Below are positions 18,239-26,655 of a DNA stretch of 64,000 nucleotides, one piece after another. This DNA is from Solimonas terrae (GTDB lineage: Bacteria; Pseudomonadota; Gammaproteobacteria; Nevskiales; Nevskiaceae). The notes below the pieces were generated by a model. That model made no database searches. It worked only from the letters and a program-made list of their open reading frames with translations, and was not told where the DNA came from. The position numbers and the translations under genes were made by a program. The first letter of the stretch is position 1. Every line of letters begins with the position of its first letter. Where the stretch lies: the NCBI RefSeq assembly GCF_011067135.1, contig NZ_JAAMOW010000001.1:620001-684000 (forward strand), written 5' to 3'.

Positions 18239-18346
18239 AATTTGGGAGTGATGCGAGCACTGGAGTGGCACTCAGGGCTTTGACGTTGCCGTTCCGGAAA
18301 AAGTTGCATCACCCGGAAATTATTTTCCTGCGGCCCCGGATACCGG

Positions 18347-20914
18347 CTAGAAATGGCCGTAGCGGGCGCGAACATTGTCCGGCATGAATTCGGCCTTGCG
18401 CATCGGCACGTCGAACTGCGCCGGCGGGTCCTCGGCGAACAGACGATTGACGAAGTAACGGCCGTCCTTGAGGTCGTAGGTGATCACCGGTGCGCAGTTT
18501 GCCGTCTGCGCGTCGTACGCCGGAAGCAGGTGACCTTCCTGGAAGCGCCACAGCCGGCCGTCGTGATCCTCGTTCTCGACCAGCACCACGTTCCAGCTGT
18601 CTTCGTCGACGTAGAAGGTCCGGGTGCCGAAGCTGTGGCGCTTGCCGCCGCGCTCGGTCGCTTCGATCTGCCAGACGCGATGCAGTTCGTAGCGTGTGCC
18701 GGCGGGATTGAAGAACTTCGGCGTCAGCAGCTGCGCATATTTGTAGCGGCCGTCGCTGAGCCGGTAGCTGTTGTACGGAATGTACAGCTCGCGCTTGCCG
18801 ACCAGCTTCCAGACATAGCGGTCGAACGCGCCGTTGTACATGTCGATCATGTCGAGAAACATCAGGCCTTCCGAGCCGGGGAACGGCTGGTCGTAACCCA
18901 CCGGCGGCACGCGGAACATCTTCGGAATGCCCGGCGGGATGACCCAGATGCCGCGCGGCTGCTTCAGCGAATTGGCGGTTTCGTGCACGAGCGCGACGAA
19001 ATCGATCTCGCTGCGCGTCTTGCCGAACCAGGTCAGGTAGTAAAGCAGGATGTTGTCGTCGGACAGATCGCTCGGATCGCGAGTGTTGCCGTAGCGGAAC
19101 AGGATGCGTTCGGTCTGCTTCAGATACGTCGGCGCCTCGTCGTTCGGCCGCACCACGGCCTGTGTCGATTGCGTGACCAGGGTATTGCCGCGGTAGCGCG
19201 TGCGGTGATTCCACATGATCTCGACGCCGGACCGGGGCTGCGGAAACGGCACGCCGAGATGGGCCCCGATCAGCTCGTCGGACCCGGTCAGCCTGGCCTT
19301 GCCGACATTGGCGCGGCTGGCGTCGTAGATCGCCTGCGGATAAGCCACGCTGCGCCGGCTCGCATACACCGGCATGCGGTAGTCGGGATATTTCGCGAAC
19401 AGCGCGAGATGGCCGGCACTGAGCCGGCTGCGGTACTGCGCCAGATTGTCATTGGTGATCGTGAACAGCGGCTTGTCGTTCGGATACGGATCGGCAAGCC
19501 GCTGCCCGACATGAAAATCCTTCGGCCACTGCACGCGCTGCAGACCACCGGTCCACGCCGGTATCGTGCCGTCGGCATTGCCGTTGGCATCGGCGCCGAT
19601 CGGGGTCAGTTTGCCGCTGGCGACGGCCGCGACCGCCTGGCTCCCGCCGGCGCTGCCGAGCACGACCGTGTCGCCGCTGAGCCGGCCACTGAGCTGGACT
19701 TCACCCTCGTCGCGCTGGCCGCGCTCGCTCGCCGCCTGCAAGGCCTGCTCACGCGCCTTGCCGCTTTCCAGATAGTGAATCCATTCGCTGGCCGACGCGT
19801 GACCGTCTGCCAGCTTGTCGGCCTGCCGGAACGACGCCAGCGCCGCATCGATGTCGGCCTGCTGGTACTGCGCGAAGCCGAGCGCGAGCCAGGTCTTGCC
19901 GTTCGGTTTGCCGAGCTGCACCGCCTGCTGCAAGGCTTGCGCAGCGGCAGCGTATTCGTCGCGATCCATGTACAGCTGTGCGAGCTGCTGATACAGCGGC
20001 GCGCTGGGCGCGGTCTTCACCAGTGCCTGCAGAGCCGGCAGCGCGAGACTGTCCTCACGCGCCGCCAGCCACAGCTGCGCGAGCAGCTTGCGATTGGCCT
20101 GATCGTCCGCCACTTCCTTGCGATCGATCAGCGACTGCAGCAGCGAGCCCGCCTCGAACGGCGCGCCAATCTGCGCGGTCAAGGTCACCAGCCGCAGGCG
20201 ATCCTCGGCGCTGGTGAGGAAGCCGAGTCGATTGGCGAGTTCCATGACCGCGGCAGCGCGCGCCTTGTCGCCGAACTTGAGCTGCAGCGCCGCCAGCCGC
20301 AGCCAGTCTTCGCGATGGCTCGGGTCCTGCTTGAGCAACTGCTCGAGCAATGGCAGCGCGTCGTGCTCGTGGCCGCTGCCGATGTAGGCTGCCGCCAGTG
20401 CGCGGCGCCAGCTGATGTCGGCACCCGGTTTGTCGGCGCCGGCCTTCTGCAACAGCGACAGCGCATCCTGATAGCGCTTCTGGCCAAGATAGACCGAAGC
20501 CAGCGCCGCCAGCATCTGCGGCGAGGCCTGACCGCTCTTGACCTGCGCTTCGAGCCGCGGCTGCATCTTCTTCAGATCGCCACTGGCCATGTACAGCTGG
20601 GCCAGATCATCCTTCATCTGCGCCGCCGCCGGCCCCGACAGCGCGTTCTGCGCCAGCGCCTGCTCCAGGTATTGCGTCGCCTTGGCGTAGTCGTGCTTCT
20701 GCACAGCCTGCGCGGCAAGATCCCGCAACAGCAGCGCCTTGCCGTAAGGGTCGGTCGTGATGCGCAGCAGCTGTTGCGGGTCTTCCTGCTTTTCCGGCTG
20801 CGTCGGCGTTTCGACGATGCGTTGTTCGCTGCGATACTGGTCGGCGAGTGCCGGCATCGTCAGCAGCAGCCCCAGCGCCGCGAGCGCCGCATGCATCGGC
20901 AGGCGCATCGTCAT
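18347..20914 (-). CDS. TPR protein fused to a complete DUF1329 domain, last gene of the TonB2 operon
   Basis: 855 residues in one uninterrupted frame. Residues 1-24 are a Sec signal peptide (LAALGLLLTMPALADQ). Residues about 55-390 are TPR-like helical repeats, matching the periplasmic TPR protein that ends TonB2 operons in Vibrio and related genera. A short linker (about 400-430) leads directly into a full DUF1329 domain (433-855). That domain starts at GKLTPIGADANGNADGTIPA and contains IMWNHRTRYRGNTL, DMYNGAFDRYVWKLVGKREL and YELHRVWQIEATERGG. No start codon or signal peptide occurs at the junction. ATG 20914 overlaps the tonB stop (ATGA). The fusion links a TonB-energised complex to a LolA-like lipid-binding domain; this link is inference. 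Confidence 0.9.
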   Translation of the reverse strand: MTMRLPMHAALAALGLLLTMPALADQYRSEQRIVETPTQPEKQEDPQQLLRITTDPYGKALLLRDLAAQAVQKHDYAKATQYLEQALAQNALSGPAAAQMKDDLAQLYMASGDLKKMQPRLEAQVKSGQASPQMLAALASVYLGQKRYQDALSLLQKAGADKPGADISWRRALAAAYIGSGHEHDALPLLEQLLKQDPSHREDWLRLAALQLKFGDKARAAAVMELANRLGFLTSAEDRLRLVTLTAQIGAPFEAGSLLQSLIDRKEVADDQANRKLLAQLWLAAREDSLALPALQALVKTAPSAPLYQQLAQLYMDRDEYAAAAQALQQAVQLGKPNGKTWLALGFAQYQQADIDAALASFRQADKLADGHASASEWIHYLESGKAREQALQAASERGQRDEGEVQLSGRLSGDTVVLGSAGGSQAVAAVASGKLTPIGADANGNADGTIPAWTGGLQRVQWPKDFHVGQRLADPYPNDKPLFTITNDNLAQYRSRLSAGHLALFAKYPDYRMPVYASRRSVAYPQAIYDASRANVGKARLTGSDELIGAHLGVPFPQPRSGVEIMWNHRTRYRGNTLVTQSTQAVVRPNDEAPTYLKQTERILFRYGNTRDPSDLSDDNILLYYLTWFGKTRSEIDFVALVHETANSLKQPRGIWVIPPGIPKMFRVPPVGYDQPFPGSEGLMFLDMIDMYNGAFDRYVWKLVGKRELYIPYNSYRLSDGRYKYAQLLTPKFFNPAGTRYELHRVWQIEATERGGKRHSFGTRTFYVDEDSWNVVLVENEDHDGRLWRFQEGHLLPAYDAQTANCAPVITYDLKDGRYFVNRLFAEDPPAQFDVPMRKAEFMPDNVRARYGHF

Positions 20915-21654
20915 TGCTTCCAGTTGTAGACGCAGTCTTCCGGATTCATCTCGACGCGCTGCTTGACCTCGCGCGCGTGATCGCCGGAATCGTAGATCCA
21001 GTTCGAGATGCTTTCGATCGCCGCAGCTTCGAACACGCCGCGTGGACTGGCGTCGACCAGCTTGACGTCGCTGACGTGACCGCTCGGCAGGACAGTGAAC
21101 ACGACTTCGACCCAGCCGCGGATTTTCTGCTTGCAGGCCCAGTCCGGCATCTGCGGACGCGCCGTCGACAACGGCACCAGCGGCTTGCCCTTGAAACCCT
21201 GACCCGTGCCGTTGCCGCCCCCACCACCACCGGCGCCACCGCCGGCGCCGCGGCCGGCAAATCCGGCAAAGCCGCTGGCACCGGTCAGGCTCAGGCCACT
21301 TGCACCCAGCGTGACCGGCACCGAAATGGGTCCGGCATCGAGCGGTGCGGTGGCCATCGCCGACGACAGCGACGGCAGATCCGGCCGCGTCAGTGCCGGC
21401 GGTGCATCCGGTGGCGGCGCCGGCGCATTGGCCAGCTGCTGATCCTGTGTCTCGTCGTGCGGTGGTGGTGGCGTTACGACCTCGACGTTGTCGAGCGCGC
21501 GTACACCGCCACCGTGGATCTTCGGCTGTATCAGTTGATACATCCACCAGAACAGCAGCAGCGCCACCGCCAGCCCGAGCAGCGGCGGCACCACGAAGCG
21601 CGACCAGCGCGCGTCAGCGGATGCGACGAGACTCGCGCGCATCGCGGCGGTCAT
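20911..21654 (-). CDS. tonB: TonB family energy transducer (TonB2-type)
   Basis: 247 residues. A short cytoplasmic tail, then one transmembrane helix (about 22-44, PPLLGLAVALLLFWWMYQLI), a Pro/Ala-rich periplasmic linker, a Gly-rich patch (GRGAGGGAGGGGGGNGTG), and a C-terminal TonB domain including KIRGWVEVVFTVLPSGHVSD and FEAAAIESISNWIYD. TonB carries proton-motive energy from ExbB/ExbD to outer membrane transporters. It starts 3 bp after the exbD stop and overlaps the next gene by 4 bp. The glycine run near 21223-21250 is a low-complexity linker. Confidence 0.92.
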   Translation of the reverse strand: MTAAMRASLVASADARWSRFVVPPLLGLAVALLLFWWMYQLIQPKIHGGGVRALDNVEVVTPPPPHDETQDQQLANAPAPPPDAPPALTRPDLPSLSSAMATAPLDAGPISVPVTLGASGLSLTGASGFAGFAGRGAGGGAGGGGGGNGTGQGFKGKPLVPLSTARPQMPDWACKQKIRGWVEVVFTVLPSGHVSDVKLVDASPRGVFEAAAIESISNWIYDSGDHAREVKQRVEMNPEDCVYNWKQ

Positions 21655-21657
21655 CCT

Positions 21658-22071
21658 TCATGGCGAGGTCTGCGGCGTCGCGGCGATCGCGACATTCTTG
21701 AAGCCAGCCAGACGGGCCTGGTCCATCGCCTCCACCACCAGACCGGCACGCGCATCGCGATCGGCCTGCACGATGACCGCCGCATTCGGATTTTCCTGGC
21801 GACGTTTCTGCAGGTGCGCGCGCAAGGCGCGAATGTCGACGCGCTGGCCGTCGCTCCAGACCTCGCCGTTCGGTGCGATCGCGACCAGCACGTTCGCGCG
21901 CTCCTGCTTGACCGCAGTGCTCGCCGACGGCCGGTTGATGTGAATGCCGGCCTCGGAAACGAAGGTGTTGGTGATGATGAAGAAGATCAGCAGATTGAGC
22001 ACGAAATCGAGCATCGGTGCGAGATCGATGCCGGTTTCCTCGGGCGGATGCGTGTGGCGGCGGGTGCGCAT
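21658..22071 (-). CDS. exbD: ExbD/TolR family biopolymer transporter
   Basis: 137 residues. One N-terminal transmembrane helix carries the proton-path aspartate (Asp22 in DLAPMLDFVLNLLIFFII), followed by a periplasmic domain ending in the usual EAMDQARLAGFKNVAIA. With ExbB and TtpC it forms the proton-driven motor for TonB. Starts 10 bp after the exbB stop and ends 3 bp before tonB. Confidence 0.95.
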   Translation of the reverse strand: MRTRRHTHPPEETGIDLAPMLDFVLNLLIFFIITNTFVSEAGIHINRPSASTAVKQERANVLVAIAPNGEVWSDGQRVDIRALRAHLQKRRQENPNAAVIVQADRDARAGLVVEAMDQARLAGFKNVAIAATPQTSP

Positions 22072-22081
22072 GGGGGCCTCG

Positions 22082-22615
22082 TCAGAATTCCAGGAGATCG
22101 CCGAAGCTTTCCGTCTCGCGCTCGACGCGAGCCTGGAAGCGGCTCAGGAAAAACATGCCGCTGACGCTGACGACCAGGCCGGACAGCGTCGCGATCATCG
22201 CGTGCGAAACGCCATAGGCCATGGTGCGCGCATCGGCGCTGCCGCTGATCATCATGCCGTCGAACACTTCGAGCATGCCGGTGACGGTGCCGAGCAGACC
22301 GAGCAAGGGCGCGATCGGCACCGTGACGCGAAGCAGCGGTAAAGGCGCGTCCATCGCGACCCGCACCTGCGACACCAGCATCGCGCGAATCTGTCGCGCG
22401 CTCCAGGACCGATGATCGTCACGCGCACGCCATTGCGCATGCAGCGCCGCACGCTGCGCCGGAAAGATGCGGTGGAAGTACCACCAGCGTTCGGCGATCA
22501 ACGTCCACATGATCAGCGCCGTGGCGAAGATCCACGGCAGTACCCAGCCGCCGGCACCGATCAGCGCCGACACCGAGCTGAACGGACGCAGCAGCAGATC
22601 AAGCACCGCGTGCAT
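22082..22615 (-). CDS. exbB: ExbB2/TolQ family proton channel subunit
   Basis: 177 residues from ATG 22615. Three transmembrane helices are visible (about 20-45, 90-115, 125-150). The hallmark PIAPLLGLLGTVTGMLEVF is present, and SHAMIATLSGLVVSVSGMFF lines the third helix. The short form without a large cytoplasmic insert is the ExbB2 type that works with TtpC. The start overlaps the end of ttpC by 17 bp, pointing to translational coupling. Confidence 0.92.
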   Translation of the reverse strand: MHAVLDLLLRPFSSVSALIGAGGWVLPWIFATALIMWTLIAERWWYFHRIFPAQRAALHAQWRARDDHRSWSARQIRAMLVSQVRVAMDAPLPLLRVTVPIAPLLGLLGTVTGMLEVFDGMMISGSADARTMAYGVSHAMIATLSGLVVSVSGMFFLSRFQARVERETESFGDLLEF

Positions 22616-23975
22616 CGCCCTCGCCCGTGCCCGATTCGATATGACGCGCGAGCAGGCCGGCACTCTGCTCGTCGAGGATCTGCACGAGCACGCGCGAACG
22701 CGCCGACAGGATGGCGTTGACGAACAGCATCGGCACCGCGACGCCGAGGCCGAGCACGGTAGTGATCATGGCCTGCGAAATACCGCCGGCCATCAGTCGC
22801 GGATCGCCGGCGCCCTGCTCCTGGATCACCTGGAAGGTGATGATCATGCCGGTCACCGTGCCGACCAGACCGAGCAGCGGACCGGCGGCGATGATCAGTC
22901 GCAGCAGTGGCTGGAAACGTTCGAGCGCCGGAATCTCGCGCAGAATCGCTTCCGACAGGCGCAGCTCCAGGACTTCGGCATCGCCGATGCCCTGCGCCGG
23001 ATCGCCGCGAAACGCCGCGAGCACCCGGCCGAGCGGATTGTCGTCGCGCGGCCGGCCGATGTCCGCCAGTTGCACACGCACGCCGCGCCCGACGCGCAGC
23101 AGATAGACCAGCTGGTAGATCGCCATCAGTGCGCCGATGGTGCCGATGACGATGATCACGTAGGCGATCACGCCGCCCTGCGCAATGCGTTCGCGCAGAT
23201 TCGGCCGCAGCGCCTCCTGCACCAGCAGCGTGCCGTGCGACGGATCGATCATCGCCGCATGCAGTCCGTCCGTGGCCTCGCCGAAATCGTCGGCCAGCGC
23301 ACGCCAGTGATGCGCAGGCTGACGCGTCAGCTCGACCAGCGCCAGCGCCTCCGGATCGAATACCAGGTAGCGATTGCCGGTGAACGCGCTGAAGCTGCCG
23401 ATGCGCACGACCTCCTGTTCGCTGCGCACACCGTCGGTATCGACGACCGGCGCCTTGAAGCGCACGACCTTGCCGCTTTCCGTGAGCTCCTGCTGCAGCG
23501 CGTACCAGAAGCGTTCGAGATCGGCGACCGGCGGGTAGCCGTCATTGTCGGCAAGTGCGTCGATGGTCTTCAGGCGCTCCGGCGCCTGCGCGCTGATCAG
23601 CGATTCGCTGGCGACCGCGCGGAAGGCGCCCGCCGCTTCCTTGACGGCGCCCTGCACCTGCAGGTAGTCGCCGGCGTGCGCCTGGATCTGTGCTTTCAGA
23701 TCGGCGATCGTCTTCTGGTTGGCGGCGAAGTTCGCACGCACCGCATCGGCCTTGTTCTTCGCCGCAGCCTGCGCGGCCTCGGCCTGCGCGACCAGCGCCG
23801 CCTGCTGGTTCTTGTCGCTGAGGAAGCGCTGCTCGCGCGCCTGATTGAGCCTGGCGTCCTGGCCGGCGGCGTCCTGGACCTGCTTGAGCAGTGCATCGAG
23901 TCCGACCGGTTCGGCAGCGGACGCGAACGCCGGCACACAGCACAACAGCAGCGCCGCAAGATGACGACGGTTCAT
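22599..23975 (-). CDS. ttpC: TtpC-like long MotA/TolQ/ExbB protein of the TonB2 complex
   Basis: 458 residues from ATG 23975. A signal peptide (MNRRHLAALLLCCVPAFASA) is followed by a periplasmic coiled-coil region (about 25-120), a first membrane helix near 250-275 (AYVIIVIGTIGALMAIYQLV), and a C-terminal MotA/TolQ/ExbB domain with AAGPLLGLVGTVTGMIITF and TVLGLGVAVPMLFVN. Such extended ExbB-like proteins are TtpC, required for TonB2 function in Vibrio. The start overlaps the DUF3450 stop codon (ATGA). Confidence 0.9.
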   Translation of the reverse strand: MNRRHLAALLLCCVPAFASAAEPVGLDALLKQVQDAAGQDARLNQAREQRFLSDKNQQAALVAQAEAAQAAAKNKADAVRANFAANQKTIADLKAQIQAHAGDYLQVQGAVKEAAGAFRAVASESLISAQAPERLKTIDALADNDGYPPVADLERFWYALQQELTESGKVVRFKAPVVDTDGVRSEQEVVRIGSFSAFTGNRYLVFDPEALALVELTRQPAHHWRALADDFGEATDGLHAAMIDPSHGTLLVQEALRPNLRERIAQGGVIAYVIIVIGTIGALMAIYQLVYLLRVGRGVRVQLADIGRPRDDNPLGRVLAAFRGDPAQGIGDAEVLELRLSEAILREIPALERFQPLLRLIIAAGPLLGLVGTVTGMIITFQVIQEQGAGDPRLMAGGISQAMITTVLGLGVAVPMLFVNAILSARSRVLVQILDEQSAGLLARHIESGTGEGDARGA

Positions 23976-24745
23976 GGCGTGCTCCCGGCCGCGGCCGCAA
24001 CCGGCAGTTCGAGCAGGTTCACGGCCGTCATTTCGCGCGCCATCTTCAGACCGTCGCGAATCGACGAGGCGGCGCCGCGCGACAAGGCGTCCCACCTGCC
24101 GGTCTGCGGATTCCAGATGCGTGGATCGCTGCCGTCCGGCGCCAGCGCATAGAGGGCAACACGGCCGACACGCAGGACATCCATGGTGTTGCCGGCCACA
24201 TCGATGCGCTCGACCCCGAGCGTGCGGCCGTAGTCGACCTCGATCTGGTAGGCCTCGAGGATGCGACGGAATTTCTCGCCGGCGTTGACCTGCGGATCAC
24301 CGAGCGCCTGCTTGAGATTCTCGATGCGTTCGTGACGCTCGTCATGCAGGAACGGCAGATCGAGCGCGACGAATTTGTCGAGACTGTCGGTCATGCGCAG
24401 CATCAGCGGCATCAGATCCTCGCCGGCACGATCGAGATCGGCAAGCTGCTGGCGCAGGCTGGCGATCTGCGCGGTCTGCTGGGCCAGCAGCTCGTTGAGC
24501 TGCTGCGCGTAGACATTCAGCTGCTGCGTCTGCCAGCTTGCCGCACGGTAACGCTCCAGCAGTGCCCGTGTCTGATCATCGAGCTGATCGACACGCTGTT
24601 GCGACTCGACGCTCGCCTGCTGCGCGCGCTGCGTGGTGTCGAGCGATTTCGACAGCGCATCGTTCTGCGCCTGCGCACGGGGCGCGGCGAGACTCGACAC
24701 GATGATCGCGGCCAGCGCGAGGCGTCTGCTCATCGCTGCGCTCAC
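23972..24745 (-). CDS. DUF3450 periplasmic coiled-coil protein of the TonB2 operon
   Basis: 257 residues from GTG 24745, which overlaps the hydrolase stop (GTGA); ATG 24733 (MSRRLALAAIIVSS) is an equally good start with a cleaner signal peptide. After the signal peptide (cleaved near RAQAQ) comes a Gln-rich coiled coil (about 30-110), then the conserved DUF3450 part with DLPFLHDERHERIENLKQAL and RILEAYQIEVDYGRTLG. DUF3450 genes sit at the head of TonB2/TtpC operons in many Gammaproteobacteria, as here. The molecular role is unknown; a periplasmic partner of TtpC is the usual guess. Confidence 0.9.
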   Translation of the reverse strand: MSAAMSRRLALAAIIVSSLAAPRAQAQNDALSKSLDTTQRAQQASVESQQRVDQLDDQTRALLERYRAASWQTQQLNVYAQQLNELLAQQTAQIASLRQQLADLDRAGEDLMPLMLRMTDSLDKFVALDLPFLHDERHERIENLKQALGDPQVNAGEKFRRILEAYQIEVDYGRTLGVERIDVAGNTMDVLRVGRVALYALAPDGSDPRIWNPQTGRWDALSRGAASSIRDGLKMAREMTAVNLLELPVAAAAGSTP

Positions 24746-25536
24746 GAGGTCTGCGCCGCACGTTCGACTCTTTGCTCGAACGGGCGCAGCCAGCCGCAGA
24801 TCGCGTGCATCATTTCTTCCGTCTCCTCGTCATCTATGACCCAGTGTCCGCGCTCGGCGTAGTGGCGTTGCGTGGCCTGCGGATAGCGTCGCGCCAGCTT
24901 GCGCACCACGCTCGCCGGCGTCAGCCGGTCCTTGCCGCAGCTTACGATGTAGACCGGACACTGCACCTTGGCCGCATCGACCGCAGCGGCGCGCGCAAAA
25001 TCCAGTGGCCACATGCCGATCTCGAAAGCCGCGCGGCCGGATTCATGCACGAGACTCTCGTACAGCGCGCGATGGCGGTCGATCGGCACGCCGTTGAACG
25101 CGAAGCGCTGCGCATGCGCAAAGCCCGGCTTGTGCGCGTTGCGCCAGAACAATCCGCTGAACATCCACGGCGCAAACGCGGCGATGACGGTCGGCGTCAG
25201 TACGTTGATGCCACGCGGCGCGGCCGGCGTCAGCAGCACCAGAGCCAGCGGCTTGATCCGCGCTGCGAGTTGCTGCGCCAGCAAGCCGCCCATCGAATGG
25301 CCGATCAGGATCGGCGGCTTCTGATAGTGCCGCGCCGCGATCTGCCGCTCGAGGTCGGCGGCGTAATCGCGCAGACCGAGGCGGCGCACCTGCAGCGGCT
25401 GATCGGTGGAATCGTCATGCGCGAGCAGCGACGGTGCGAAACAGTCGTAGCCGCGCGGCGCCAGGATGCCGGCGACGCGTTTCCAGCTCGCTGCCGTGCA
25501 CCACATGCCGTGAATCATGACGACGGGATAAGCCAT
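24742..25536 (-). CDS. Alpha/beta hydrolase at the head of the TonB2 operon
   Basis: 264 residues, no signal peptide. Motifs are VVMIHGMWCTAASW (oxyanion loop), ILIGHSMGGLLAQQLA (nucleophile Ser in GxSxG), SCGKDRLTPASVV (acid) and YAERGHWVIDDEE (catalytic His). This is a lipase/esterase-like serine hydrolase of the type seen in lipid or polyester metabolism; substrate unknown. Its stop codon overlaps the DUF3450 start, so it is co-translated with the TonB2 genes, an addition not part of the standard operon. GGGGAA lies about 6 bp before the ATG. Confidence 0.88.
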   Translation of the reverse strand: MAYPVVMIHGMWCTAASWKRVAGILAPRGYDCFAPSLLAHDDSTDQPLQVRRLGLRDYAADLERQIAARHYQKPPILIGHSMGGLLAQQLAARIKPLALVLLTPAAPRGINVLTPTVIAAFAPWMFSGLFWRNAHKPGFAHAQRFAFNGVPIDRHRALYESLVHESGRAAFEIGMWPLDFARAAAVDAAKVQCPVYIVSCGKDRLTPASVVRKLARRYPQATQRHYAERGHWVIDDEETEEMMHAICGWLRPFEQRVERAAQTS

Positions 25537-25733
25537 GCCGCGTTCCCCAATGGTCTTTGTGCGGGTCTTGCGGCGCTAATCTAGACGCTCGCCCGCCACG
25601 CACTCAATCGACATCGATTTCGCAACAACCAGACCCGACTTTGGCGCAGACGCGATGTGCCGGCCTCGTCGGAGTGAAGGAGAAACCCGGCGTCAGCCGG
25701 AAAAATCCGCGGAACCGAGAATCGACGGGCAAC

Positions 25734-25757
25734 AAAAAAGGCGCCGCAAGGGCACCT
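25734..25757 (-). terminator. Intrinsic terminator after tRNA-Asp
   Basis: On the minus strand, AGGTGCC and GGCGCCT pair (7 bp with one G-T) around a 5-nt loop, followed by six T residues. It lies 14 bp after the tRNA-Asp 3' end and ends the hupB/tRNA transcript or the tRNA transcript. Confidence 0.8.
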
Positions 25758-25771
25758 TCGTTGTTCATCTG

Positions 25772-25848
25772 TGGCGGAGCGGACGGGACTCGAACCCGCG
25801 ACCCCCGGCGTGACAGGCCGGTATTCTAACCAACTGAACTACCGCTCC
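25772..25848 (-). tRNA. tRNA-Asp (GTC)
   Basis: 77 nt including encoded CCA. On the minus strand it begins GGAGCGGTAGTTCAG, has the anticodon stem-loop with GTC, the T-loop GGGTTCGAGTCCC, and ends CGCTCCGCCA. The acceptor stem GGAGCGG pairs with CCGCTCC. Confidence 0.97.
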
Positions 25849-25861
25849 ACTTCAAACTCTT

Positions 25862-25937
25862 TGGTGGGTGCTGAGGGGCTCGAACCCCCGACCTACGCCG
25901 TGTAAAGGCGACGCTCTACCGACTGAGCTAAGCACCC
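25862..25937 (-). tRNA. tRNA-Val (TAC)
   Basis: 76 nt including encoded CCA. It begins GGGTGCTTAGCTCAG, has loop CTTTACA with anticodon TAC, T-arm GGGGGTTCGAGCCCC, and ends AGCACCCACCA. It is 13 bp upstream of tRNA-Asp and 43 bp downstream of hupB on the same strand, so the three may be one transcript. Confidence 0.97.
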
Positions 25938-25980
25938 GGTTGGGGTTTGCCCGGTCAAGCAACCTACCGTTGGAAGACCG

Positions 25981-26253
25981 CTACTTTATCAGGTCCTTGA
26001 GGGCCTTGCCAGCTTTAAATGCCGGCGTCTTGCTCGCCTTGATCTTGATCGTCGCACCGGTCTTCGGATTGCGGCCGGCGCGTGCCGAACGCTCGCGCAC
26101 CAGGAAGGTACCGAAGCCGACGAGCGAAACCTTGTCCTTCTTCTTGAGCGCCTTGCCGACGACTTCAAAGAAGGCGTCGACCGCACGGCCGGCGTCGGCC
26201 TTCGACAGATCGGCCTTGTCGGCGAGCGCGTTGATCAGTTCAGTCTTGTTCAT
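25981..26253 (-). CDS. hupB: HU family nucleoid-associated DNA-binding protein, HU-beta type
   Basis: 90 residues, the standard HU length. It starts [20 protein letters not shown] and has the core [21 protein letters not shown], including the flexible DNA-binding arm with RNPKTG, and the C-terminal [12 protein letters not shown] helix. HU dimers bend and compact DNA. A strong promoter lies about 145 bp upstream (26398-26426) and GAGGGG precedes the ATG. tRNA-Val and tRNA-Asp follow, a common gammaproteobacterial order, but ppiD, usually next, is 11 kb away on the other side. Confidence 0.97.
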   Translation of the reverse strand: MNKTELINALADKADLSKADAGRAVDAFFEVVGKALKKKDKVSLVGFGTFLVRERSARAGRNPKTGATIKIKASKTPAFKAGKALKDLIK

Positions 26254-26397
26254 GTGAATACATCCCCTCGGAAAAGAAATGGTGGCCGAAGCCGAGTAGA
26301 GGCCCGCTTGTGTAATTGCGGCATTCCCGCGTGTCGACGATCAATGCGGCGCTCGTCACGGCAAGCGCGAGTCGCGAGGTAGAGCGGGTTGCGGCGC

Positions 26398-26426
26398 TTT
26401 ATATCAAGCGGGTTTTCGAGCGTCAA
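26398..26426 (-). promoter_or_regulatory. Sigma70-type promoter of hupB
   Basis: On the minus strand, TTGACG (26426-26421) and TATAAA (26403-26398) are separated by exactly 17 bp. Transcription would begin near 26391, giving a leader of about 138 nt before the hupB ATG. Confidence 0.8.
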
Positions 26427-26646
26427 CACAGTTGCGCACTCGTTTCGCGAGGGCGACGACTGCTTCGCAGTTCGCAGGAAAAATCAAGCCCCGAAGCTCG
26501 TTTCGCACAAGACGATCGCGATATCGATTCCGTTCGTCTGCAACATCACACCGTTCAGTGGCGGCGAGCCAAAGGCGGACAAGCACGCGCCCATGATTTC
26601 GTCACAATTGCACGATCGACGACGCGCCGTATCGCGCGAATTGCTT

Positions 26647-26655
26647 TGCTACACT
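26647..26655 (+). promoter_or_regulatory. Possible extended -10 promoter of the TPR/AgmX operon
   Basis: TGCTACACT matches the extended -10 pattern (TGn plus a TATAAT-like hexamer). No good -35 is present at 17 bp. It would start RNA about 22 nt before the ATG at 26684. Confidence 0.45.

Noticed and set aside
18353-20929. Plus-strand open frame of over 850 codons opposite the TPR-DUF1329 gene
   Set aside because: It mirrors a gene with clear domains and its composition is typical of antisense frames; there is no signal peptide, motif or ribosome-binding site.
20915-21547. Upstream in-frame extension of the TPR-DUF1329 gene through tonB
   Set aside because: The extra residues are the out-of-frame reading of tonB. 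ATG 20914 overlaps the tonB stop and starts a good signal peptide.
20930-21654. Glycine-rich run in TonB as a sign of frameshift
   Set aside because: The TonB C-terminal domain continues in the same frame after it; Gly/Pro-rich linkers are normal in TonB proteins.
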